Shown here piece by piece: positions 1-8,000 of a stretch of DNA of 64,000 nt. The notes below the pieces were generated by a model that saw only the letters and a program-made list of their open reading frames with translations, did not search any database and was not told the DNA's origin. The stretch is from positions 1 to 64,000 of the forward strand of contig JAEUKA010000030.1 of assembly GCA_016794465.1 (NCBI GenBank). The letters are read 5' to 3'. The DNA comes from Myxococcales bacterium (GTDB lineage Bacteria; Myxococcota_A; Polyangia; Palsa-1104; JAEUJZ01). The position numbers and the translations under genes are program-made. The number at the start of each line of letters is the position of its first letter. Position 1 is the stretch's first letter.

Positions 1-1
1 G

Positions 2-253
2 ACGCCGGAAGCGGAAAAGCTGGTCCTCATCGAAGAGCTGGCGACGCTGCGAACGACGAGCGCCGACAAAGAGCGCCGACTGGCCGAGCTACTGGCCGCC
101 GAGCAGCGAGAGGCCGAGCAAGCCGCCCAGCGCCGACTCGCAGCGGCCAAGCTCCAAGAGCTCGAGAGCCGAGCGCGAGCCACCGACACCGAAGCCCTCA
201 CCCTCCGCGCCGAGCTAACCAAAAAGCCCAAACCCCGCCGCCCCAAGCGCTAG
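2..253 (+). CDS. C-terminal fragment of a coiled-coil protein (cut by window edge)
   Basis: An open frame enters from the left edge and ends at the TAG at 251-253, leaving 83 residues. The sequence is rich in Glu, Arg, Ala and Leu with heptad-like spacing (for example EELATLR, RRLAELLAAEQREAEQ), as in a long alpha-helical coiled coil. It ends in a basic Lys/Pro/Arg tail (KKPKPRRPKR). No catalytic motif is visible and I cannot assign a family from this end alone. The next 194 bases, to position 447, contain no gene I can support. Confidence 0.55.
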   Translation, partial: TPEAEKLVLIEELATLRTTSADKERRLAELLAAEQREAEQAAQRRLAAAKLQELESRARATDTEALTLRAELTKKPKPRRPKR

Positions 254-447
254 CGCCGCCTTTCCCCCAGCGCAAGCCCGCCCACCGGCGCGCCCAAGAC
301 GACCCCGACCGCCTTGCCGGTACCGGTTGTGCGCCACGCCCACGACACGCAGCCTTGGCTCGACTGTCGACCCAATCCACGCCGATCGTTACTTGATCCA
401 CATCCCCGCTGAGATACGCAAGGTGGTGTACAGGTGCGACCGAAACG

Positions 448-1133
448 ATGAGCACCATATTCGCGCTCGGGAAGATCTTCGAAAAGCGGGAGTATGCCCA
501 AGCCTTCGTCGGGGGGCGTTATACATGAACAGCCTGGCGTACTTCCGCGAGCACAAGGACGAGCGGGGTGAGCTTCGGGGCGACTCCTACAAGGGACTGG
601 GAGCGATCCTACAGCCTTCGCAAATTGGAGAGGTTTTTGGTGGCATCCGCATTCCTCCCGAAGACCTGGCCTCCCCCATCCTTGCCCGGCACGATCGATT
701 CGATTATGCGAAGGTGTTCTGTGCCTACGCGCTGCATAGCCAGGGCTTCGACACCGTATCGCGCGAACCGCTCACTGACTTGAAGCGCGTGATGCTCGTA
801 CACGAGTCTTGTTACGGTCTAGGTAACGTCGCGGTGTTGATCTCGAACGTGATCAAGTTCTTTGAACGAGTCGATGGCGCGATTAGGAGATTTGGCCTCC
901 GCAGCCGTCGAAGACCAATCGATTACTTCGACGAGGCCACGTTCCTCGGTGGCTTTGGAGAGATGGCAGGGTTTCACAAACGCAAGATCTACTCGAACCA
1001 GCGTGAGTACCGCATCATGGTCGAGATTCCGGAGCCTTCGATTGATGCGTACACGCTTCAGGTGGGTGACCTGTCCGATATAGAGGCCCCCGAGTCGTCG
1101 AAGGCGCCCGCACCACTCCGTACCTCATCCTGA
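448..1133 (+). pseudogene. Conserved hypothetical protein, frameshifted in a G run
   Basis: Two frames share one protein. Frame 1 starts at ATG 448 (MSTIFALGKIFEKREYAQAF) and hits a stop at 526. The rest, from about 513 (ALYMNSLAYFREHKDERGEL), continues in the third frame to the stop at 1131-1133. The switch lies at the run of six G at 511-516. Adding one G would give a continuous product of about 229 residues reading VGGALYMNSLAYF. The restored protein has a YFRE and RGDSYKG segment near the N-terminus and a K-x-x-YSNQREYR segment near the C-terminus, the layout of small single-domain proteins of unknown function. A GTG-started frame from 327 exists, but its first 60 residues look like translated noncoding sequence. 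Whether the lesion is real decay, phase variation or a sequence error cannot be told here. Confidence 0.6.
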
Positions 1134-1171
1134 CTCCCAGCGAAGAACCACCGGGAAGTCCGTAGCCCCGT

Positions 1172-1528
1172 CTACGCTTCGGACACTTCGCGCAGTCCGC
1201 CGACCGTTGTGATGAGCGACGACCAGCCGACCATGGTCAGGGCGAACCCGATGCAGTTCAGTGACTCGCCCGTCCCGAGCAGCGCATAGTTTAGGAAAGG
1301 AGCGCCGGGCGGCAGCGAACTGAGCCCCATCAGGGAGTGAATCAATCCCAACGTCGTTCCCAGGAGGCCGATGACCAGCGTGGCGTAGCGCAGATCCAGC
1401 GCCAGCCGCAGCCGACCCGGACCCGGCTGTTTGGCATAGCGCCCCGACGCAACCAGGAGCGCCACTCCCAGGATCAGAATCGGATACATCGGCCAACCAC
1501 CAGCATGAAAACAATCAGAAATACCCAT
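1172..1528 (-). CDS. Small MotA/TolQ/ExbB-like inner-membrane protein
   Basis: A 118-residue protein. The start is ATG at 1526-1528, because a strong Shine-Dalgarno AGGAGG lies five bases upstream; the frame stays open further upstream but without support. It opens with an amphipathic GGWPMYPILILG segment running into a first membrane helix (about residues 12-30). A second hydrophobic stretch (YATLVIGLLGTTLGLIHSLM) and a third (IGFALTMVGWSSLITTVGGL) follow. The GGW-MYPIL start and the G-LGT-LGLI helix are typical of short ExbB/TolQ-like proton-channel homologues. No ExbD/TolR partner is adjacent. The 262 bases separating it from map hold no gene. Confidence 0.65.
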   Translation of the reverse strand: MGISDCFHAGGWPMYPILILGVALLVASGRYAKQPGPGRLRLALDLRYATLVIGLLGTTLGLIHSLMGLSSLPPGAPFLNYALLGTGESLNCIGFALTMVGWSSLITTVGGLREVSEA

Positions 1529-1693
1529 GACAGCCTCCTGTTTTCTTGGGATGAACCCGACTTTCATCGCCACCTGCGGTGAAGTCTGACGAAGTTGTTT
1601 TGCAGCTATCGGGCCAACCTCCGATTGGCTCCACGCAACAATCTGCTCCGTCGAGAAACGGGTGAACCTGCGATCAGCGGCCATTTTGAAGGC

Positions 1694-1717
1694 TGTCCGG
1701 CGAGTGTCCCCCGGACA
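1694..1717. repeat. Short inverted repeat with a third direct copy, downstream of map
   Basis: TGTCCGG at 1694-1700 and CCGGACA at 1711-1717 can form a 7-bp stem with a 10-base loop. A direct copy of GGCTGTCCGG (1691-1700) recurs at 1725-1734. The structure lies about 75 bases downstream of map and has no U tract. It may be a weak terminator or a protein-binding site; the sequence does not decide between them. Confidence 0.3.
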
Positions 1718-1790
1718 TGTCCACGGCTGTCCGGGCAGGGCGCGAATCGGGCAAAGGCAACGCCCTGGTGCCGCGCTTTCCGGGGATCGG

Positions 1791-2546
1791 CTACGCGAGG
1801 TTGGTCATGATCTCGTAGCCATCGCGCGTGACAACCACGGTGTGCTCCCACTGTGCGGAGAGGCTTCCGTCCGCAGTCACGATGGTCCATCCGTCATCGA
1901 GCTGCCGAGTCGCGGCGCTGCCCAGATTGACCATCGGCTCGACCGTGATGGCCATCCCTGCCTTCAGTCGGGGACCCGACCCGCGCTTGCCGGTGTGCGC
2001 GACGTGCGGGTCGGCGTGCATCTGCCGCCCAATCCCGTGTCCGCCGATCTCCGTCACGACACCGACTCCTTCGCTTGCAGCAAGTTCCTCGATGGCCGCG
2101 CCGATGTCCCCGAGACGAGCGCCGTCACGAATGACCGCGATGCCCACGTCGCGGCAACGACGCGCGATATCGACGATGCGCTTCGCTTCCGCGCTCACTT
2201 CACCGATCAGGAACATCGCGCTGGTGTCGCCGTGGTAGCCGTCGACGTTGGTGGTGACGTCGATGTTGATGATGTCGCCCACCTGGAGGAACTCGCGGGG
2301 GCTGGGGATGCCGTGGCACACCACGTTGTTGCGGCTGGTGCAGACAGCAGCCGGGAAGCCACGATACCCGAGCTGACTGGGGCGGCCTCCTCGACGGGCG
2401 GTGTCCTCGCGAACGAGCCGGTCAATCTCCGCCGTCGACATGCCAGCTCGAAGCTGCGAGCCGACAAGCGCCAACGTCTCTGCGGACACGCGACCGGCGC
2501 GTCGCATGCGCTCGATTTGGGAGAGGCTGAGGATCTCGATCGCCAT
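1791..2546 (-). CDS. map: Type I methionine aminopeptidase
   Basis: This enzyme removes the initiator methionine from new proteins, using a dinuclear metal centre in the cytoplasm. The product is 251 residues, the usual length for the short bacterial type I form. The metal ligands of the pita-bread fold are visible: Asp in NIDVTTNVDG, Asp in YHGDTSAMF, His in IGGHGIG, Glu in ITVEPMV and Glu in QWEHTVVV. The substrate-binding His is in VVCHGIPS. The start is the ATG at 2544-2546 (MAIEILSLSQIERMRRAG), where homology begins; the frame is open for a further 188 codons upstream but that part looks noncoding. It is divergent from the LysR fragment. Confidence 0.93.
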   Translation of the reverse strand: MAIEILSLSQIERMRRAGRVSAETLALVGSQLRAGMSTAEIDRLVREDTARRGGRPSQLGYRGFPAAVCTSRNNVVCHGIPSPREFLQVGDIINIDVTTNVDGYHGDTSAMFLIGEVSAEAKRIVDIARRCRDVGIAVIRDGARLGDIGAAIEELAASEGVGVVTEIGGHGIGRQMHADPHVAHTGKRGSGPRLKAGMAITVEPMVNLGSAATRQLDDGWTIVTADGSLSAQWEHTVVVTRDGYEIMTNLA

Positions 2547-2654
2547 CGCTGCATCGTGTCGCGACCGGGAACCGACGGTCCAATACCGTTTTGGTCTGGC
2601 TCCGTAGGCGGCTTGGTCTTGACCTACCTTCCGGCGACCGGCACGATCGGTACC

Positions 2655-2966
2655 GTGAGCCTTTCGCAGATCCGCTATTTCGTCGCCGTTGCCGAGGAGG
2701 GAAACGTAGGACGAGCAGCCCAGCGCCTCCACGTCGCGCAGCCCCCGATTAGTCGGCATATCCGTGCGCTGGAAGACGAGATCGGCGCGCAGCTCTTCGA
2801 GCGCACACCGCGAGGCATGACGCTGCTTCCACCAGGGCGTGTGTTTCTTGATCACGCCCGCGCCATCCTTGCTGCGGTAGATCACGCGGTGATTGCCACG
2901 CGAGCAGAAACAGAGCCGCTCGCCGAAGCGGGTCTGCCACCAAGCACTCGCAAGCCCGACCGCTGA
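2655..2966 (+). pseudogene. Truncated LysR-type regulator (HTH half only)
   Basis: From GTG 2655 the frame encodes a textbook LysR N-terminus: SLSQIRYFVAVAEEGN, then the winged helix-turn-helix with AAQRLHVAQPPISRHIRALE and LFERTPRGMTLLPPGR, then the linker helix FLDHARAILAAVDHA. After about 85 residues the similarity stops, and the frame ends at 103 residues instead of about 300, so the effector-binding domain is absent. No continuation is seen in other frames before the next gene. It faces map across a 108-bp spacer, the usual position of an autoregulated LysR gene. I read it as a remnant, though a free DNA-binding domain could in principle still bind its site. Confidence 0.7.
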
Positions 2967-3028
2967 CGGAAATCGTCCGCGCTCAGCCCTGCGGTAGTCG
3001 GTGCTGTGCTTGTTGCGATTGCGCCTGT

Positions 3029-4156
3029 TTAGGAGGCGGTTCGCAGCGCGGAACACAGGGTGCTGAGCTGTTCGTGGGTGGCGGCTGGGAGTGCGGGGAA
3101 CTCGATGCACAGGCCGCTGCCATCATGTGTCTCGGGACGGGAACGGACGCGGCCGTGCAGGGTGAGGGGCGCTGCGGAAGCGGCCACAGAGTCGATAGCA
3201 GGAATCAGGACTGTCACTTCGGAATCGAGCGGTAGCGTGAGCGGAGTGACCAGCTGACAGCCAAAGCGATTGATTCCTACTACGGTGGCGGCGGACTCTG
3301 CTCCGCCATAGGAAAGGGTGACCGGCAGAGCGCACAGATGGCGTGGGTAGGGACGGTCAACCACCTGTTCCCGATGAGCCAGCGCGTCGGGTCCAAACAG
3401 CGGCAGAATCGAGTCCTGTTTCGACGGTGGAATGATGTCTCTGGGCAGCAGCGCTTCAAAGACGCTCCACCACACCTGCGCGCCAAATAGCATTCCTTCG
3501 GCGATGCGGCGGCGCTGCGACTCTGTCTTCCAGCCCTCTTCACTGACCGCAAACAGTCCTAGGGCATGTTCACTGTCGATCTCGGCATGAAATCGGTAGT
3601 GCTGCTGCGCGCCGAGATCCCCCCAGAATCGATCGAACATGTTGTGGGCGAGCATGGTCGCGATCTTGATGTGGGTGTACTCGATCACAGCGAGGGCGGC
3701 GGCCCCGATCTCTGCCGGCTGCACCAGACAGTAGGCAATCAGACTCTCATGGGTGACAAACAGGCGAGCCGGACACTCCCGCGCGATCAGACGTTCATCG
3801 ACTCCGATTGCGCGCAGATAGGACAGAGAGGTGGCCCAGTGGCTGCGATCGTGCTCTCCGTAACCGTGCTCTTCGGCGACATTGGAATAGACCGTTTTTT
3901 GTCGCGTCACCATCGGGCCGATGCGCGCCAGCACCGCCGTGAGCGCGCGCGAAAAGTGCTCGACAAAGTTCCAGTAGATCGACTGACTTTCTCGGTATTC
4001 GCTGAGCGAAGTATCCGGATGTCGTGCCCAGACAAAGTACTGATGGTTGGCAAAGTCATAGACCTGGGCAAGTCGCGATGTGGCCAGAAGGATACTCGGT
4101 TCCTTGACCAGCTCTGTGACGGTGAGATCCGTCACACGAGTGCATAGTGGTGGCAT
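3029..4156 (-). CDS. Haem-oxygenase-like diiron (HDO) protein fused to PilZ-like domain
   Basis: A 375-residue protein. The start is ATG at 4154-4156, preceded by GGGGAGAG; an in-frame ATG 21 codons upstream is less well placed. Residues about 25-235 look like the all-helical TENA/PqqC/haem-oxygenase-like fold. The metal-ligand pattern is EEHG (95-98), H102 and H106, then E159 and H162, then H190, D194 and H197, as in diiron HDO enzymes. Residues about 265-365 resemble PilZ. RPYPR (268-272) fits the RxxxR c-di-GMP motif, but the second motif (D/N-x-S-x-x-G) reads GINRFG, so two key residues differ. It is 94 bp downstream of two response regulators on the same strand, which suggests it is an output of that system. 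Substrate unknown. Confidence 0.65.
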   Translation of the reverse strand: MPPLCTRVTDLTVTELVKEPSILLATSRLAQVYDFANHQYFVWARHPDTSLSEYRESQSIYWNFVEHFSRALTAVLARIGPMVTRQKTVYSNVAEEHGYGEHDRSHWATSLSYLRAIGVDERLIARECPARLFVTHESLIAYCLVQPAEIGAAALAVIEYTHIKIATMLAHNMFDRFWGDLGAQQHYRFHAEIDSEHALGLFAVSEEGWKTESQRRRIAEGMLFGAQVWWSVFEALLPRDIIPPSKQDSILPLFGPDALAHREQVVDRPYPRHLCALPVTLSYGGAESAATVVGINRFGCQLVTPLTLPLDSEVTVLIPAIDSVAASAAPLTLHGRVRSRPETHDGSGLCIEFPALPAATHEQLSTLCSALRTAS

Positions 4157-4250
4157 GGCTCTCCCCCTCTTCATGGCGGCAGATGCGGCTTCCCCAAGGC
4201 CTGGCTCCGGAGCTGCCACTTGAGCAGACAGCGGTTGGGAAGCTTAGGAA

Positions 4251-4649
4251 TTACGAAGATCGACGCTGAGCCAGCAGTGCATCGATCTTTTCTAACAGTC
4301 GCGCGAGATCGACCGGCTTGGTGTCGTAGTCATCTGCTCCCGCTGCCAGGCACTTGTCGCGATCTTCGGTGAGCGCGTGCGCAGTCAGGGCAATGATCGG
4401 AACCGGAGTGGTCTGCTCCTCCCTGCGAATCCTCCGGATGGCTTCGTGCCCGTCGATGAGCGGCAGGCTAATGTCCATCAGGATGAGGTGCGGGCGCAGC
4501 TCCCTGGCCATCGCAATCGCGGCCTCTCCATCGGTCGCGAGGCTTACTTGGTAGCCTCGGCGGCGCAGGCGACGGGTCAGCATGTCGCTGTTCATCTCAT
4601 TGTCTTCGACCAGCAGGATGCGGACTTCCGCCGCAGGCAGTCCACTCAT
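4251..4649 (-). CDS. Single-domain response regulator (CheY-like receiver)
   Basis: The 132-residue product is one receiver domain with no output domain. The acidic pocket is in LLVEDNEMN (E15, D16). The phospho-acceptor is D59 in LILMDISLP, the conserved Thr is in IIALTAHA, and the conserved Lys is in DTKPVD (about K111). The sequence most resembles receivers found fused to or encoded beside hybrid sensor kinases. Its ATG overlaps the stop of the preceding receiver gene by four bases (4646-4649), so translation is coupled. It probably takes a phosphate from the histidine kinase encoded two genes upstream and acts through protein contact. Confidence 0.88.
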   Translation of the reverse strand: MSGLPAAEVRILLVEDNEMNSDMLTRRLRRRGYQVSLATDGEAAIAMARELRPHLILMDISLPLIDGHEAIRRIRREEQTTPVPIIALTAHALTEDRDKCLAAGADDYDTKPVDLARLLEKIDALLAQRRSS

Positions 4650-5029
4650 GGCGCGGACCTCTCCCTTTGCGCAAGGAGGTTTCCAATCGTCTGCAGGATC
4701 TCCAGACTGCTGGCGGACTTGGACAGGTAGCCATCGACTTGGCGATAACAGGCCAAGGCACGGACCTCAAACTCATCGAGGCTGGTGCAGAGCAGAATTT
4801 TGATCGTTCCTATCGCCGTTGTCTCGCGAATCAGTCCAATCAGATTGTTGCCCGAAAGACCCGGCATGTTGGCGTCGATGATCAGCAGATCGTAGACACC
4901 GCGCTTGATCTCGTTGACGGTGCCAAAGGGTGAGCTGCGGTAGGTGACGTTGTGCTTGCCCTTCTCGATCCGCCTCGTCATGAGGAGTCCGAACCGTTCA
5001 TCGTCATCGATGAGGAGGATCTTTGCCAT
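4646..5029 (-). CDS. Single-domain response regulator (receiver)
   Basis: A 127-residue receiver domain. It shows the acidic pair in LLIDDDERF (D8-D10), phospho-acceptor D52 in LLIIDANMPGLSG, a Thr/Ser position in LLCTSLDEF, and the switch Lys in GYLSKSAS (about K104). It diverges clearly from the next receiver, so the two are unlikely to be a recent duplication. Its ATG overlaps the TAA of the big kinase gene by one base (TAATG at 5027-5031), and its own stop overlaps the next receiver, so three genes are translationally coupled. Confidence 0.87.
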   Translation of the reverse strand: MAKILLIDDDERFGLLMTRRIEKGKHNVTYRSSPFGTVNEIKRGVYDLLIIDANMPGLSGNNLIGLIRETTAIGTIKILLCTSLDEFEVRALACYRQVDGYLSKSASSLEILQTIGNLLAQRERSAP

Positions 5030-8000
5030 TAGTGTACCGTCACCGTCGCAGTAGGAGTCGCAGTAGGAGTCGCAGTAGGAGTCGATGCCGCCTTGGCAAG
5101 GTAGGCCGGCAGAGACATGGTGAACACCGACCCCACTCCGGGCTGACTGGTGGCGGTGATGGTCCCCCCGAGCATCTCGCAGAGCTTCTTGGTGATGGTC
5201 AGACCGAGTCCGGTGCCTCCGAACTTCCGCGTCATCGAGTTGTCTGCTTGATGGAACGCTTCAAAGATGCGGGCGAGCTGCACTTCGGTCATTCCCACAC
5301 CGGTGTCAGCGACGACAAACTGTACCTCAGAGGGCGCTCCTTCTACCCCATTGGGAGTGCGCGACACCCGCAGAGAGACAGCTCCGGCAGTCGTAAACTT
5401 GGCTGCATTCCCAAGTACGTTGACCAGAATCTGGCGCAGCTTGGTCTTGTCTGTCTCCATCGTTCCTAGCAGCTCGGGACAGTCTACCTCTAAGCGGTTG
5501 TGATTTTTGGTGACAAGGGGGGCTACCGCCGCAATCGCCTCATCGACGACCGAGCGCAGCTGCAGCCGCTCGACCCGCACCTCCATCCGCTTGGCCTCGA
5601 TCTTCGACAGATCCAAGATGCTGTTGATAAGCTCCAGCAGGTGTCGACCGGCGGTCTGGATGCGGGTCAGGTCGCTTGCCAGCTCGTCGTTGCCACCATC
5701 TTGGGCGTCTTCCAGCAGCAGCTCGCTATAGCCGATGATGGCGTTGAGCGGAGTGCGCAGCTCATGGCTCATGTTGGCCAAAAAAGCGCTCTTGGCCTGG
5801 CTGGCGGCTTGCGCAGCATCGCGGGCCGCCAAGATCTGTTCGTAGTAGACCGCATTCTTCAGGGATGTTCCGACCTGCGCCGCCAGCAGATGGAGCACGG
5901 TCACCCGATCCGCTGTGAACGCGCCGGCAGTGAGGCTGTTTTCCAGATACAGCACCCCGAGCGGCTGGCCTTGCTGACGAATCGGCAGACACAGCACCGA
6001 GCGCGGCTTGTGACGCAGCAGGTATTCCGGCTCACAGCGCGCGGCCAGCTCTGTGGGGTCACTTAAGACCACTTTGTCGCTGCTGCGATGGACATAGCGC
6101 ACCAGCTGTTGGGGCAGGCGATCGGACTGTGACAGCGCGGTGCTGGACATCGGGCCGCTGTCGACCGGGCCCACCGGCAGCTCTTTGAGGATTCGCAGCT
6201 CCCCATCGCGCTCCAGCAGCAGGACGCCGCGATCGGCTCCGGCATTTTCGAGCACGATCCGCATGATGGCGTCGATCAGTCGGCCCAGCTCGACTTCGGC
6301 GGAAAAGGCCTGGGCGGCTTTGATGACCGAGAGCAGCTCGAGCTTTCCGGCATCCACGTTGTGCAGCGGCTGGGCCAAGCTGTCTGGGTCGGCGGCGCTG
6401 GCCGCACTGGGAAACAGCGTCGTGGTCGTGACGGCGGGGAGCTTGCGCAGGATGGCGGTCGCTCCCCAGCGAGCGTACGCCTCGGCGGCATCACGCAAGT
6501 AGGCGCGAGCCAGGCGGCTGTGTCCACAGGCTCCATGAAAGGTCGCGGCGCGCTGGGCAATCAGTCCCTGGTCCGCCACAAAGCCGGCGGTCACTGCATG
6601 CTCCAGCGCTTTGTCATATAACGATAGCGCTGTGTGGGAATCGCCCTGGAGGCGCGCTAGCTCGGCATCGATAAGCAGGAGCTTGTGCTGATAGGTTGCG
6701 GGACAGCCGCTTGCCCACTCGGCCAGCTTGCCGCGCAGGTGGGTAAGCTCTGCGCCGTGTTCGGGCGAAAGCTCGCTGGGAGAGGTCAGGCTCGCTGCTG
6801 CGGCCAGCGCGTGGTGAAAGACCATGTCGCTGACAAAGTAGAACGCGGCGCTTGGGGCGGGACCGAGGCTGCGGGCAAAGGCTGCGGCCTCTTGGAACGC
6901 TCCGGCATGCAGCAACAAAAGGAGCCGCGCCGACCGATGATAGTTGAGGGGAAAGCTGAGCTTGGCGCGATCCAGCTCACGGGCAAAGCCAGCTTCGTCA
7001 AAGCCTTCGCCGCTCAGCGAGGTAAGCGCACGGGTCCGTCCGCGCAGCGCCTTACACACCCGCAGCACCACGGTCTGCGCCGCCTTGGACGAGGTCACCC
7101 GGGTCCGCTCCATCAGCCGCAGGTAGCGCTGGGTTTCCTCGGCCAGCTCGTCAAGCGGCTCGCCCATCGACAGCCGCAGAAGGAGCATGTGACTGCACGC
7201 ATAAGAAAGGAAGATATAGTCGCCGCTCTGCTGACCCGCTGCAAACGCCCGCTGGAGGTAGGCCAGGATCTCGGGAATCGGCTTGCGAAAGTGGCTGTAG
7301 GAACCGATGACAAAGTTGAGCCGACAGACCAGCTGGGTGCCGCCGCGCCGATCATTGAGCAGTAGCCCCAGCTCGCCGAGCGCCGCCGCTTCATCTTGCC
7401 GGTTCAGTCCCGTCGCCAGGTGCATGCCGTACAGCACGTAGCCGTAGGCCGACTCATCGGCGTGACCGTGGACCAGCGAGACACGGGCCTGCGTCGCCGC
7501 CACCAGCGAAAACAGCGCCGGCTGGTTGAGGTTCGCGGGGGCCAGCATCGCGGTCAGGATCTTCAGCGCCGCATGGCGGTCGGGGTCGAGCAGCTCGGGC
7601 GCGCGCAGCAGCGTCTCCGTCGTCCGTCCGGCGAGCAGCTGGGCGACCTCGCGATGGGCCACTTGCGCCGCCTGCCACCGCGCCGCGTCGTCTTCCGGGA
7701 AGCACACCCCAAGTGGCAGCAGCGCCTGCAGTCCCACCTGCAGCGCCGTCATCGCCTGCCCGCGTGACACCAGCACCGACATCTTGAGCTCGCACACCTG
7801 CGCCCGCAGCATGCTGGGCAGCGACTGAGACTCCAAGATGCCGAGGACCGCTTCGGCACGCTCGAACCGACCACACAGATACGTACATTCCGCCAGCTCG
7901 AAGTGCAGCTCGAACGCCAGCTGCGGAGCCTGCGCCCCGCTTGCCACGCCCGCCACGCCCGCCACGCCCGCTTGACCCAGCAGCTCGACGCCGGCTTCCA

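Noticed and set aside
1662..2654. In-frame extension upstream of the LysR fragment
   Set aside because: It is antisense to map, which has all catalytic residues. LysR homology begins precisely at GTG 2655.
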